From Collinsella ihumii (GTDB lineage Bacteria > Actinomycetota > Coriobacteriia > Coriobacteriales > Coriobacteriaceae), in the NCBI RefSeq assembly GCF_900046475.1, contig NZ_FCOU01000009.1, positions 124,001 through 188,000 of the forward strand: DNA of 64,000 bases, in the 5' to 3' direction. Positions 27,544 through 37,106 of this stretch are shown here, one piece after another. Positions within the stretch are counted from its first letter, which is position 1. Every line of letters starts with the position of its first letter. Both the position numbers and the translations under genes were made by a program. The notes beneath the pieces were generated by a model. The model saw only the letters and a program-made list of their open reading frames with translations, was not told the origin of the DNA and ran no database searches.

Positions 27544-28647
27544 ATGGCATCGGTATTCGGCAACGCGGTCACGCTCTCCATATTCGGCCAGTCGCACTCC
27601 CCCGCCATCGGGTGCTCCCTCGACGGGATCCCCGCGGGGATCCCGGTCGACGCTGACGAGCTGCAGCGCTTCCTCGATCGGCGCGCGCCCGGCCATGCGC
27701 CGACATCGACCGCGCGCAAGGAGGCCGACCGGCCGGAATTCATCGCCGGCATCACCGACGGGCACACCAACGGCGCCCCGATCGCGGCGATCATCCGCAA
27801 CACCAACACGAGATCGGTCGACTACGCCGAGCTCAGGCGCATCCCGCGCCCGGGCCATGCCGACTATCCGGCGCGCATCAAGTACGCGAACAACCACGAC
27901 GTCTCCGGCGGCGGCCATTTCTCCGGAAGGCTGACCGCCCCGCTGTGCATCGCGGGCGGCATCGCCCTGCAGGCGCTCTCCCTGCACGGCATCCGCATCG
28001 TCGCCCACATCGCGAGCCTGGGGCCCGAGCCCGTCGTGGACATGCCGCTCGACCCGATGAAGCTCAACGAGGCCCAGACGACCCTGATTTCGGCCAATCC
28101 GCTGCCGTGTATCAGCTCCATGGCGGCAAGCCGGATGCGCTCGTGCATCCTGGAGGCGAAGCAGCAGATGGACAGCGTCGGCGGCGTGATTGAATGCGCG
28201 GCCTACGGGGTCCCCGTGGGAGTCGGCGACCCCATGTTCGACGGCCTGGAGAACCGCATCGCCCGCATCGCGTTCGGCATCCCCGCCGTCAAGGGCGTCG
28301 AATTCGGCGCCGGATTCGCTGCCGCGCGGATGCACGGCAGCGAGAACAACGACCCCTACCGCATGGAGGCCACCGAGGTGCGCCCCCAGACCAACAACGC
28401 CGGGGGCATCCTGGGCGGCATCTCCACGGGAGCGCCCGTCATCTGGCGCATGGCCGTCAAGCCGACGCCATCGATCGGAACCCCGCAGCGCAGCGTCGAC
28501 ATGGACGCGGGCGCGGACGCGGACCTGACCGTCCGCGGGCGCCACGACCCGTGCATCGTGCCGCGCGCCATACCCGTCGCCGAGGCCGCGTGCGCCCTCG
28601 CCCTGCTCGACGCCATGCTGGAAGACGGCTTCCGCTTTCCCGCCTGA
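27544..28647 (+). CDS. aroC: Chorismate synthase
   Basis: FMN-dependent 1,4-elimination of phosphate from EPSP to give chorismate. 367 residues. FGQSHSPAIGCSLDGIPAG is the first signature, RPGHADYPARIKY the second, and NNAGGILGGISTGAPVIWRM plus RHDPCIVPRAIPVAEA mark the C-terminal FMN/substrate site. It is three bases downstream of aroA. The ~50 bases before pheA contain no terminator. Confidence 0.97.
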   Translation: MASVFGNAVTLSIFGQSHSPAIGCSLDGIPAGIPVDADELQRFLDRRAPGHAPTSTARKEADRPEFIAGITDGHTNGAPIAAIIRNTNTRSVDYAELRRIPRPGHADYPARIKYANNHDVSGGGHFSGRLTAPLCIAGGIALQALSLHGIRIVAHIASLGPEPVVDMPLDPMKLNEAQTTLISANPLPCISSMAASRMRSCILEAKQQMDSVGGVIECAAYGVPVGVGDPMFDGLENRIARIAFGIPAVKGVEFGAGFAAARMHGSENNDPYRMEATEVRPQTNNAGGILGGISTGAPVIWRMAVKPTPSIGTPQRSVDMDAGADADLTVRGRHDPCIVPRAIPVAEAACALALLDAMLEDGFRFPA

Positions 28648-28698
28648 TCGAGCCCGTTTCTAGATACGCCCCATCTACCGTACCGTTGAGGAACAACC

Positions 28699-29844
28699 AT
28701 GGAACTAACCGACATTCGCGCCCGTCTCGATGAGATCGATGCCGGCATCCTCGATCTGTTCGTCGAGCGCATGGGCCTTGCCGCCGAGGTGGCCGCGTCA
28801 AAGAAGCGCACCGGCAAGGCGGTGTTCGACCCCGCCCGGGAGCGCGACAAGCTCCACACGCTGGTCCATGCGGCGCCCGAGGAGCTCGCCCCCGAGGTCT
28901 CGAGCCTGTTCTCGCTGCTGATGAGCATGAACAAGGCGGCTCAGCTCAAGATTCTGCACGAGGGCGACCCCGAAAGCGTGACGTCGCGCGCCCTCGCATC
29001 GCTCATGCCGGTCGACCAGCCGTTCCCCACCACGGCCACCGTCGCCTGCCAGGGCGTCGAGGGAGCCTACAGCCAGATCGCTGCCTGCAAGCTGTTCAAA
29101 GTGCCCAAGATCACGTTCATGACCTCGTTCGAGGGCGTGTTCCGCGCGGTGCGCGACGGCCTGGTCGAGTTCGGCGTCCTTCCCATCGAGAACTCCACCG
29201 CCGGATCGGTGAACGCCGTCTACGACCTGCTCGCGCAGTACCGGTTCTCCATCGTGCGCTCCCTGCGGCTCAAGATCGATCATCAGCTGCTCGCAAAGCC
29301 CGGCGTGCGCCTCGAGGACATCCACGAGGTCTATTCCCATGAGCAGGCCCTCGCGCAATGCTCCGACGCGATCGAGGAGCTCGGCGTGCGCGTGCACGTG
29401 TGCGAAAACACCGCGAAGGCGGCGGAGCGCGTCGCCACCAGCGAGCGTCGCGACATCGCCGCGCTCTCCTCTCGAGACTGCGCCTCGCTGTACGGGCTCG
29501 ATGTCCTGTGGGAGGACATCCAAAACGAGGGGAGCAACTTCACCCGTTTCGTCGTCGTGTCCGCAACCCCGCGCATCTACCCCGGCGCCACGCGCACGTC
29601 GCTGATGCTGACCCTGCCGCACGCCCCCGGCTCGCTCTACCGGGTGCTCGAACGGCTCTACGCGCTCGACATCAACCTCGTCAAGCTCGAGAGCCGCCCC
29701 ATCGGCAACCGGGACTTCGAGTTCATGTTCTACTTCGACCTCGACTGCCCCTTCGGCACGCCGGCGCTCAACACGCTGCTCGACGCCCTCGACGACGTGT
29801 GCGAGCGCTACACCTACATCGGATCGTACACGGAGGTGGTCTAG
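28699..29844 (+). CDS. pheA: Bifunctional chorismate mutase / prephenate dehydratase
   Basis: Makes phenylpyruvate from chorismate in two steps. 381 residues in three parts: chorismate mutase at 1-85 (RLDEIDAGILDLFVERMGLA; KKRTGKAVFDPAREr type helix), prephenate dehydratase from about 112 to 290 (QGVEGAYSQIAA; GVLPIENSTAGSVNAVYDLL), and a C-terminal ACT domain with LPHAPGSLYRVLERL and the ESRP motif that binds Phe. Feedback inhibition by phenylalanine is expected from the family. The stop abuts aroE/K directly. Confidence 0.96.
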   Translation: MELTDIRARLDEIDAGILDLFVERMGLAAEVAASKKRTGKAVFDPARERDKLHTLVHAAPEELAPEVSSLFSLLMSMNKAAQLKILHEGDPESVTSRALASLMPVDQPFPTTATVACQGVEGAYSQIAACKLFKVPKITFMTSFEGVFRAVRDGLVEFGVLPIENSTAGSVNAVYDLLAQYRFSIVRSLRLKIDHQLLAKPGVRLEDIHEVYSHEQALAQCSDAIEELGVRVHVCENTAKAAERVATSERRDIAALSSRDCASLYGLDVLWEDIQNEGSNFTRFVVVSATPRIYPGATRTSLMLTLPHAPGSLYRVLERLYALDINLVKLESRPIGNRDFEFMFYFDLDCPFGTPALNTLLDALDDVCERYTYIGSYTEVV

Positions 29845-31083
29845 ATGGCGACGCGCCCCTACGGCGTGCTCGGACGCACACTCAAGCACAGCTACACCCC
29901 CGCCATCTACCGCGATCTCGCCGATATGGACTACGTACGCTTCGAGCGGGAGCCCGAGCAGCTCGAGGAGTTCCTGCGCGGAGACGAATGGGAGGGCGTC
30001 AACGTCACGATCCCCTACAAGCGGGCCGTGATGCCCTATCTCGATGAGCTCGCCGAAGCGGCCGAGCGCCTTGGGAACGTGAACACGATCGTGCGCCTTG
30101 CTGACGGGCGCCTGCGTGGAGACAACACCGATTACTTCGGGTTCAAGTTCCTGGTCGAGTCGCTGGGCATCGATGTGGCCGGAACGACCGCGCTCGTGCT
30201 CGGGGGCAGCGGAGGAGCCGGGACGACGGCGCGCACCGTCCTGTCCGATATGGGCGTGCGCGCGATCACGGTCGGACGCAGCGCTGAGGTGACCTACGAC
30301 GATCTCGACGCGTACCGCGACGTCGAGCTCATCGTCAACTGCACGCCCGTGGGCATGTACCCCAACTGCCCCGCCTCGCCCCTCGATCTCGAGCGCTTCG
30401 ACAACCTCGACGCCGTCATCGACATCGTCTACAACCCGGCGCGCACCGGCATCATGATGCAGGCCGAGCGCCTCGGCATCGCCACCGCGGGCGGCCTGCT
30501 GATGCTCGTCGCGCAGGCGGCGCAGGCCGTCGAGCGCTACACGGGCGCGCAAATCGACGACGCGCGCATCGTCGAGGTGACCGAGCGGCTCTCGGCCTCG
30601 ACGCAGAACATCGCCCTGATCGGCATGCCGGGCAGCGGGAAGACCCGCGTCGGGCAGAACCTTGCGCGCATGCTCGGTCGCGAGCACGTCGACGCCGACG
30701 CCGCATTCGCCGCGCGCACCGGCCGCAGCTGCGCGGAGTTCATCACCACGTCGGGCGAAGAGGCCTTCAGGCAGGAGGAGACCGCGTGCCTGCGGGAGCT
30801 GGGCGCACGGTCGGGCCTTGTCATCTCGTGCGGCGGCGGCGTGGTCACGCGTCCCGAAAACTACGAGCTGCTGCATGAGAACAGCCGTATCATCATGCTC
30901 GACCGTCCACTCGGCGAGCTCTCGTCCGCAGGCAGGCCGATATCCGCACGCGACGGCGTGCAGAAGCTTGCCGACCAGCGCATGGGCCTGTACCGCGCCT
31001 GGGCGGACCTCATCGTCAAGTCGCGCGATTGCGCCGAGCGCACCGCCGAGGCCGTCATTGACGAACTCGGGCTTGCGCACTGA
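29845..31083 (+). CDS. aroE/aroK: Shikimate dehydrogenase - shikimate kinase fusion
   Basis: 412 residues. The AroE half (1-245) has the substrate loop LGRTLKHSYTPAIY, catalytic Lys59 in NVTIPYK, Asp96 in DNTDYFGF and the NADP loop LGGSGGAGTTAR. The AroK half (about 255-412) has the P-loop GMPGSGKT (260-267), DADAAFAARTGRS, GEEAFRQEE and ISCGGGVV. So one polypeptide would do two consecutive steps, dehydroshikimate to shikimate 3-phosphate. The lid region is short (GELSSAGRPISARDG). A separate, complete shikimate kinase lies at 47591-48124. Confidence 0.94.
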   Translation: MATRPYGVLGRTLKHSYTPAIYRDLADMDYVRFEREPEQLEEFLRGDEWEGVNVTIPYKRAVMPYLDELAEAAERLGNVNTIVRLADGRLRGDNTDYFGFKFLVESLGIDVAGTTALVLGGSGGAGTTARTVLSDMGVRAITVGRSAEVTYDDLDAYRDVELIVNCTPVGMYPNCPASPLDLERFDNLDAVIDIVYNPARTGIMMQAERLGIATAGGLLMLVAQAAQAVERYTGAQIDDARIVEVTERLSASTQNIALIGMPGSGKTRVGQNLARMLGREHVDADAAFAARTGRSCAEFITTSGEEAFRQEETACLRELGARSGLVISCGGGVVTRPENYELLHENSRIIMLDRPLGELSSAGRPISARDGVQKLADQRMGLYRAWADLIVKSRDCAERTAEAVIDELGLAH

Positions 31084-31118
31084 GCCCCATCGAACGCAAC
31101 GCGTAAGGAGGAAGCGCC

Positions 31119-31559
31119 GTGAAAGCACTTGTCCTGAACGGACCGAACCTGAACATGCTCGGCGTGCGCGAGCCGGATATCTACGGTCGCGAGACCTATG
31201 AGGACCTGGTCGCCCTCTGCAAGAAGGCGGGGGCGGACGCCGGATTCGATGAGGTCGCGGTATACCAGTCCAACCACGAGGGAGACCTCATCGACCAGAT
31301 CCAGCATGCGCTCGGCACCTACGACGGCATCGTCATCAACCCGGCCGCCTACACGCACACGAGCGTCGGCATTCTCGATGCGGTGAAGGCCGTCAGCCTG
31401 CCGTGCATCGAGGTGCACATCTCCGCGGTCGAGGATCGCGAGGAGTTCCGCCAGATCTCGTATGTGCGCGCAGCCTGCATCAAGACCATCACCGGCGAGG
31501 GCCTGCAGGGGTACGCCCATGCGCTGAGGCTGCTTGCCGACCACCTGCAGCACGGCTGA
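31119..31559 (+). CDS. aroQ: Type II 3-dehydroquinate dehydratase
   Basis: Dehydrates 3-dehydroquinate to 3-dehydroshikimate. 146 residues. Active-site Tyr22 is in EPDIYGRETYED; VYQSNHEGDLID and INPAAYTHTSV follow. The motif usually written HxSN...REEFR reads HISAVEDREEFR here, so the conserved Asn is Ala. The start is GTG at 31119 with AAGGAGG upstream. Completes the chorismate pathway in the operon. Confidence 0.95.
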   Translation: MKALVLNGPNLNMLGVREPDIYGRETYEDLVALCKKAGADAGFDEVAVYQSNHEGDLIDQIQHALGTYDGIVINPAAYTHTSVGILDAVKAVSLPCIEVHISAVEDREEFRQISYVRAACIKTITGEGLQGYAHALRLLADHLQHG

Positions 31560-31578
31560 CGGCGGCGAACGGGCAGCG

Positions 31579-33480
31579 ATGGTCGACATACGGCATGCGG
31601 GACAACAGGCCAAAGAGCGCCTCTCAGATGCGCTTTCATCCGGCGCGCTCTATACGCTGCTGTTCGCCTCGATCATCGCCCTGTTCGGCAGCACCTACAC
31701 GATGATCATCTCGCCCATCATCGTGATCTTTCGCACCAAGCGCAACGTCGCCTTCTCGACGTCCCTGCTGGGGCGCATCCTCATCACGCTCCCCTTCTTG
31801 AACATCCTCTCCTACCTAGCGACGCTCAACATCCTCTGCTGCATCGCGCTGAACATCATCGTGCCGTTCCTGCTCGTCGTGATCCAGTCGAACCAGTTCG
31901 ACCAGAAGGCGTACTTCGGGTACGTCATGGCCTTCGTGTTCCTCGAGCTGATCCCGCACTCGCCCGACGAGTTCTTGATCCAGCTGGCGTCCACGGTCTA
32001 CGCCACCGTCGTGCTGGTGGTCGTGCTGTATTTCACGCGGTGGTACAAGGGCCGCTCGCGCGATCCGGAGCGCGAGCTCGATGAGAGCCTCGGGCACCTG
32101 GCGGAGCTGCTCGACCGTCTCGCCGACGGAGAGTCGCCCGCCCTGCTGTCCCAGGAATTCCTCAAACTCGAGAAGACGTTCGACCGGCTCTGCTTCAGCA
32201 GCCGCAAGCTGTTCCAGGAGCCAAACCGCACGACGCTGAAATACTATCTGTACGCCACGCTCTTCCAGCGTGCCATCTACCTGCTTTCGGACCCCGCCTG
32301 GCGCTCCGGCCGCGAGCACGATGTCGACCTGTCCGTCTTCCATCACGTCGCCGCGATGGTCAGGCAGGTGCGCGCCGCGTCGACGCCGGCCGAATGCGCG
32401 GCGGTCCACCGCATGCTGAAGATGATTCTCAGCATGGTCGACCTGCCCGAGGGACGGACGCGCATCTTCTTCCACAGCGTGCTGCACACGCTGATGCTCA
32501 TCACCTCCCAGGCCCCCGAGCGCCGCCGGCATCTCCCCTGGCGCGTGGCCCCGCTGCGCGACATCGCGGCCAACTTCATCCACCACCTCGACAGCGATTC
32601 CTTTGAGTTCCGATTCGCCACGCGCCTTTCGGTCGTTCTGGTCATCACCTGCTCCATGAGCATGCTGTGGGGCGCGAACCATGTCTACTGGGTGCCCCTG
32701 AACGCGTTTCTGCTTCTCATGCCGAGCTACGAGGAGAGCACGCATCGCATGCGCACGCGTCCGCTCGGCACCGCCATCGGCTGTATCGTGGTGTTCGCGG
32801 CGTCCCATATCATCCACGACCCGCTCGCCGTGTACTGCTTCTGCATGGTCATGATCCTGCTGGTGTACGCCTGCACGCCGGGCAGCTGGGTCCAGGCCAT
32901 CTTCGCCACCTCGTTCGCGCTGATGATGACATCGCTCACGATCGACGAGACGACGGCGATGGCGCTGCGCCTCTTCTATGTGCTGATGGCCGTCGGTATC
33001 GTGCTCGTCATCAACTACCTCGTGCTCCCTTCCAAGCGGGAGAAGATCTTCGAGTGCAACAAGCGCCAGCTGAACGGCATCATCAAGGCGTACTGGGGGT
33101 TCGTCGAGCGCAGCGTGACCGAGCATGTGGAGCTCCGCATCTCAGGCGAGATGCTCTCGGCCTATCATCTCGTCTACGACGAGGCGATCGCGTACGTCCG
33201 CGCCATCGATGACGAAGAGGTCCGCGATTACGAGGAATCACGCCTGGTGACGCGCTGGCACATGTTCTCTGAACTCGAGCAGATCGAGTACCTTGTCCAA
33301 GCGGGCGAGCTCGATGACGAGGACCTGGCCCTCATCCGCCATATCGCGCTGACGCTCAAGGACCGCACGATGCCCATGTCGCGCAGCTATCTGCCCGGCA
33401 AGCTCATCCCGCAAATCCACTCCGAGGATCTGCGCTACGCGCTCGAGCACTACATGGCCAATCGCATCAAACTCAAATAA
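31579..33480 (+). CDS. FUSC-family membrane protein
   Basis: 633 residues, two clusters of membrane segments (about 20-150 and 365-500) separated and followed by large helical cytoplasmic parts, the YccS/YhfK/FUSC layout (fusaric-acid-resistance-like). The second cluster has HVYWVPLNAFLLLMPSYEES and RMRTRPLGTAIGCIVV, where the family usually has W/F..lt...v..p....t..r...R..GT. Members are thought to be efflux proteins, but substrates are mostly unknown. The ATG at 31579 is 19 bases after aroQ with a weak SD. It may export aromatic acids given its place in the aro operon; that is a guess. Confidence 0.82.
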   Translation: MVDIRHAGQQAKERLSDALSSGALYTLLFASIIALFGSTYTMIISPIIVIFRTKRNVAFSTSLLGRILITLPFLNILSYLATLNILCCIALNIIVPFLLVVIQSNQFDQKAYFGYVMAFVFLELIPHSPDEFLIQLASTVYATVVLVVVLYFTRWYKGRSRDPERELDESLGHLAELLDRLADGESPALLSQEFLKLEKTFDRLCFSSRKLFQEPNRTTLKYYLYATLFQRAIYLLSDPAWRSGREHDVDLSVFHHVAAMVRQVRAASTPAECAAVHRMLKMILSMVDLPEGRTRIFFHSVLHTLMLITSQAPERRRHLPWRVAPLRDIAANFIHHLDSDSFEFRFATRLSVVLVITCSMSMLWGANHVYWVPLNAFLLLMPSYEESTHRMRTRPLGTAIGCIVVFAASHIIHDPLAVYCFCMVMILLVYACTPGSWVQAIFATSFALMMTSLTIDETTAMALRLFYVLMAVGIVLVINYLVLPSKREKIFECNKRQLNGIIKAYWGFVERSVTEHVELRISGEMLSAYHLVYDEAIAYVRAIDDEEVRDYEESRLVTRWHMFSELEQIEYLVQAGELDDEDLALIRHIALTLKDRTMPMSRSYLPGKLIPQIHSEDLRYALEHYMANRIKLK

Positions 33481-33482
33481 GC

Positions 33483-33576
33483 TCGCATGGTCTTTTGGGG
33501 ACAGGTGATTTTTATTCATGCCGGCGCGGAGGCGCCGGCATGAATAAAAATCACCTGTCCCCAAAAGACCATGCGA
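33483..33576. repeat. Long dispersed palindrome 3 (45-bp arms)
   Basis: Arms 33483-33527 and 33532-33576 are exact reverse complements with a 4-base loop. The outer arm contains GGTCTTTTGGGGACAGGTGA, sharing TTTTGGGGACAG with palindrome 1; the inner part (TTATTCATGCCGGCGC) differs. It fills the whole gap between the FUSC gene stop and the recN stop, two bases from the first and abutting the second, and might also stop transcription from both sides. Confidence 0.87.
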
Positions 33577-35196
33577 CTAACGGTTGAGCATCTCCCGTGC
33601 ATGGTCGAGCGAGGCCTGGGTGGCATCGCCGGAAAGCATGCGCGCGATCTCCCGCACGCGGTCCTCCCCCTCGACAGGGATGAGCTGCGTCTCGGGAACG
33701 TCATCGCCCGTTTTGGAGACGACGTAGTGGCGATCGCCCATGACGGCGACCTGGGCCAGATGCGTCACGACGATAACCTGGTGCGTCCGCGCCAGGTCGG
33801 CGAGCACGAGCGCCAAAGCGCGTGCAGTGGAGCCGCCGACGCCGGCGTCGACCTCATCGAACACGAGGGTGTCGACGCCGTCCGCCTCGCCGAGCACGAC
33901 CTTGGAGGCGAGCATCACGCGGGAAAGCTCGCCGCCCGAGGCGATGCGCCTGAGCGGACGAGGGGTCAGGCCGGCGCCGCTGCGATACAGCAGCTCGCAG
34001 GCGGCAGGACCCGCCTCCGTCCACGAGGCGCGCGGAAGATCCCTGCTCTCCCAAACGAGCTCGGCGCGCCCCATCTCGAGGCGCATCATCTGCTTGCCCA
34101 CCTCGCGGCAAAAGCGCGGAGCCGCGGCGTTGCGCGCACGCATAAGAGCGCGCGCCGCCTTGGCGAGCTCGCCTTCCGCCTTGTCACGGGCCTCCTTGGC
34201 ACGACGGACCCGCTCGTCGGCATCGTCGACCAGGGAGAGCAGCTCAGAGGCCTCCTCGCGCCTGGCGAACACATCTTCCATGCGCGGACCCCACTGACGC
34301 ATGAGGCCGCGCAGCTCCGCCATGCGATCCTGCGCGGCGGCAAGCTGCTCGGGATCGAAATCGATATCCTGGGCATAGCGACGAAGCTCCGAGGCGACGT
34401 CTTCGAGCGTGATGGCGGCCGATGCCAACGAATCGGCGAACTCGGCGAGCTTGGCATCGACCGAACCCATGCGGGAAAGCTCGGCGATCGCCGCGTTCAG
34501 GGCGTCGAGCGACCCGTCCTCGCCCGAAAGGTACCGATCCGCATCGAGCGCGCACGCGATCAGCGATTCAGCGTGCTCCGCACGCGGCAGCGTCTCCTCG
34601 AGCTCTTCGAGCTCGCCTTCGCGAGGATCGACCTCGCAGATGCGCTCGTAGGCAAAACGCGCCTCCTCGAGCCTCGACCCCTGCGTGCGCGAGGCGGCCT
34701 CCACGCGGTCGAGCTCCCGCTGCGCCGCACGTGCCGCCGAAAGCGCGGCGCGGTACGCCTCGAGAGGCCCCGTAACCGAGGGACCCGCCCACGCATCGAC
34801 CATCTCGACATGAGTAGAGGGATCCAGCAGGCGCTGGTGCTCGTGCTGTCCGCACAGGTCGATATTCGAGCCGACGCGCTCGGCGAGCTCGCGCACGCTG
34901 GCAAGCGAGCCGTCGATCTTGACGCGGCTGCGCCCATCGGAAGCGAGCCGGCGCAGCACCACGGTGCCCTCGGTATCGCGCGCGCCCAGAAAGAGGCGAC
35001 CCTCGACCGTAGCGGAGGATTCTCCCTCACGGACCATGGACGAGTCGGCGCGCTCCCCCATGATGAGCTTCAAGGCGGACAGGAGCGCGGTCTTGCCCGC
35101 ACCCGTCTCGCCGGTGAGTACCGTCAGGCCCTCGCAGGGATCCAGCGTCGCCTCGCGGATCAGGGCGAGATTGGAAACGCGCAGCTCATCAATCAT
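33577..35196 (-). CDS. recN: DNA repair protein RecN
   Basis: SMC-like ATPase in double-strand-break repair. 539 residues, slightly shorter than most. Walker A is LTGETGAGKTALLSALKLIM near residue 25-43, the signature RIASGGELSRVMLASK and Walker B DTLVFDEVDAGVGG are near the C-terminus, and a long coiled coil lies between. The ATG at 35194-35196 overlaps the nadK stop by eight bases; the frame runs further up through nadK only as a shadow. Last gene of the asp23-nusB-xseB-tlyA-nadK-recN unit. Confidence 0.95.
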   Translation of the reverse strand: MIDELRVSNLALIREATLDPCEGLTVLTGETGAGKTALLSALKLIMGERADSSMVREGESSATVEGRLFLGARDTEGTVVLRRLASDGRSRVKIDGSLASVRELAERVGSNIDLCGQHEHQRLLDPSTHVEMVDAWAGPSVTGPLEAYRAALSAARAAQRELDRVEAASRTQGSRLEEARFAYERICEVDPREGELEELEETLPRAEHAESLIACALDADRYLSGEDGSLDALNAAIAELSRMGSVDAKLAEFADSLASAAITLEDVASELRRYAQDIDFDPEQLAAAQDRMAELRGLMRQWGPRMEDVFARREEASELLSLVDDADERVRRAKEARDKAEGELAKAARALMRARNAAAPRFCREVGKQMMRLEMGRAELVWESRDLPRASWTEAGPAACELLYRSGAGLTPRPLRRIASGGELSRVMLASKVVLGEADGVDTLVFDEVDAGVGGSTARALALVLADLARTHQVIVVTHLAQVAVMGDRHYVVSKTGDDVPETQLIPVEGEDRVREIARMLSGDATQASLDHAREMLNR

Positions 35197-36049
35197 TGCG
35201 ACGCACTCCGTAAAAGACGCGGGAGACGGAATTGTAGAAGCTCTCGGGACCGTAGTCGAGCAGCAGGACATCGGCCTCACCGCGACGGGAAACAAGGCGC
35301 TCCACAACGCCCGTCGGCGTCAAGAACCTGCCGTCGACCGCGATAGCGGGCACGGAGGGCCGGTCATGGGACATCGTCACCTCGACGATGTCGGAAGGCG
35401 ACGTCAAAAATGCGCGCGCCTGGATGGTGTGCGGGGCGATGGGCACGCACACGAGCCCGGTGTATTCAGGGCTCACGATGGGGCCGCCGGCCGACAGGGC
35501 GTAACCGGTCGATCCGGTCGCCGTCGACACGACGACGCCGTCGCCGCGCAGGCGGTCGATATGGTGCCCGGATACCGAGATGTCGAACTCGACCATATCT
35601 GAGAGCGGGCCACGGGTGAGGGCGATGTCGTTGAGGCCGAATGCGCTGATGGTGTGCTCCTCCCCGCGCTCGTCGACGGAATACACGTCGCAATGGATCG
35701 TGGCGCGACGGCTCACATGCATCTCTCCGGCAAGGGCATCGGCAACGACGGGCAGGATGTCGCGCTCCTCTGGGCTGGCGGCGGTCAAAAAGCCGAGATG
35801 CCCGTACGAAAGACCGAGGATGGGAATCTCGCGGGACCCCACGATGCGCACGGCGCGCAGAAGGGTGCCGTCGCCGCCGAGGGAAATGACGAGATCACTG
35901 CCATCGATGTCGGGTTCGGCGGCGATCTTCGACTTCTGGTCCGCCGCCCACGCCACCTCGTAGCCCTGACGGCTCAGCCACAGCTCGAGCGTGAGGCCGC
36001 TTTGAACCGCCTCGCTCTTCTGATAGTTGGGGACGAGAAAGATCTTCAT
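35189..36049 (-). CDS. nadK: NAD kinase
   Basis: Phosphorylates NAD to NADP. 286 residues. The GGDGT motif is in VISLGGDGTLLRAVRI, and the NE/D motif and Gly-rich region read FGLNDIALTRGPLSDM and GDGVVVSTATGSTGYALSAGGPI. ATG overlaps the tlyA stop by four bases, and the gene overlaps recN by eight, so the three are translationally coupled. Confidence 0.96.
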   Translation of the reverse strand: MKIFLVPNYQKSEAVQSGLTLELWLSRQGYEVAWAADQKSKIAAEPDIDGSDLVISLGGDGTLLRAVRIVGSREIPILGLSYGHLGFLTAASPEERDILPVVADALAGEMHVSRRATIHCDVYSVDERGEEHTISAFGLNDIALTRGPLSDMVEFDISVSGHHIDRLRGDGVVVSTATGSTGYALSAGGPIVSPEYTGLVCVPIAPHTIQARAFLTSPSDIVEVTMSHDRPSVPAIAVDGRFLTPTGVVERLVSRRGEADVLLLDYGPESFYNSVSRVFYGVRRND

Positions 36050-36849
36050 AGGTTCACCGCCTTAACGTTGAGGTGCGTACACTGGCAAGCCAGCTCCTCA
36101 GAGCTGCGGGCATGGTACAGGCTGCAGTCTCCGAGCAGGAAGAACTCACGGTTTCCCTTGGTGCCCGTGATGGGGGATGCGCAGATGTCGACGGGATACA
36201 GGCCGCTTTCGGCGAACAGCGCGACGGTCTGTTGAAGCACGCGGGCGTGCACGCGGGGGTCGCGCACGATGCCCCCCTCGCCCACCTCGTCGGCAGACGC
36301 CTCGAACTGCGGTTTGACGAGGGTGAGGAAGCGCCCTGAGTCGCGCAAGAGCTCGAGAACGGCGGGAAGGATGACGCGGATGCTCGTGAAGGACACGTCG
36401 CACACGGCGAGATCGAACGAGCGCACATGGCCCATATCGGGGACATCGACGATATTCGTGCGCTCGAGCAGCGTCACGCGCTCATCGTTTCGTAGCGACC
36501 AGGCGAACTGGGCGCGACCGACGTCGACGGCCACGACATGGTTGGCGCCGCGTTGGAGCAGACAGTCGGTGAATCCGCCCGTCGAGCATCCGATATCCAG
36601 GCAGGACAGGCCGCTCGGATCGACCTGGAACGCATCGAGGGCGCCTGCGAGCTTGAGCCCGCCGCGTCCCACATAGGGCAGGTGGCCTTTGACGTGGATC
36701 TCGACCCCGGGGACGACGCGCGTCGCCGCCGACTCCAGCCTCTCGCCCGCGCTAGAAACCAGGCCGGCCATGCATAAGCGCAGGGCCTCCGCGCGATCCG
36801 CGCACAGGCCCTGCGCAACCATCTCTTCGTCGAGGCGCACTCGCTTCAT
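36046..36849 (-). CDS. tlyA: TlyA-family rRNA methyltransferase
   Basis: S4 RNA-binding domain (RLDEEMVAQGLCADRAEALR) followed by an FtsJ-like methyltransferase with CLDIGCSTGGFTDCLLQRGA as the SAM site and LAVCDVSFTSIRVILP. 267 residues, the usual length. Mycobacterial TlyA methylates 16S and 23S rRNA and sets capreomycin sensitivity. The start shares one base with the xseB stop (TGATG). Confidence 0.94.
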   Translation of the reverse strand: MKRVRLDEEMVAQGLCADRAEALRLCMAGLVSSAGERLESAATRVVPGVEIHVKGHLPYVGRGGLKLAGALDAFQVDPSGLSCLDIGCSTGGFTDCLLQRGANHVVAVDVGRAQFAWSLRNDERVTLLERTNIVDVPDMGHVRSFDLAVCDVSFTSIRVILPAVLELLRDSGRFLTLVKPQFEASADEVGEGGIVRDPRVHARVLQQTVALFAESGLYPVDICASPITGTKGNREFFLLGDCSLYHARSSEELACQCTHLNVKAVNL

Positions 36850-37106
36850 CAGTGCTGCTGCTCCTCTGCACCAGACGTGCCGCCGTGGGCGGCATCCTCA
36901 TCCATGCTCTCGGCCAGCTGCTCTTCCTCACGGGGCGAAAGCTCGAACGTATCGACCATATCAACGGCCTTGGAGCCGAGCCCGATCGCCTCGTCGAACA
37001 GGTCGAGGCAGCGCTCCAGCGAGGTGTCCTTGGACCTGACGGTGGCGATAATCTCATCGAGACGGCCCGTCAGGTCGTCAAACGAGTGAAGGGTGGAATC
37101 ACTCAT
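36849..37106 (-). CDS. xseB: Exodeoxyribonuclease VII small subunit
   Basis: Small helical subunit of exonuclease VII. 85 residues; core FDDLTGRLDEIIATVRSKDT then SLERCLDLFDEAIGLGSKA, the family pattern LEeiv..Le....sLeesl.lfeeG. The tail is acidic. The ATG at 37104-37106 overlaps the nusB end by eight bases. No xseA, the large subunit normally encoded just before it, is in this window. Confidence 0.9.
   Translation of the reverse strand: MSDSTLHSFDDLTGRLDEIIATVRSKDTSLERCLDLFDEAIGLGSKAVDMVDTFELSPREEEQLAESMDEDAAHGGTSGAEEQQH

Noticed and set aside
28798-31128. Long minus-strand frame opposite pheA and aroE/K
   Set aside because: Shadow of two enzymes with intact catalytic motifs; no SD or known domain.
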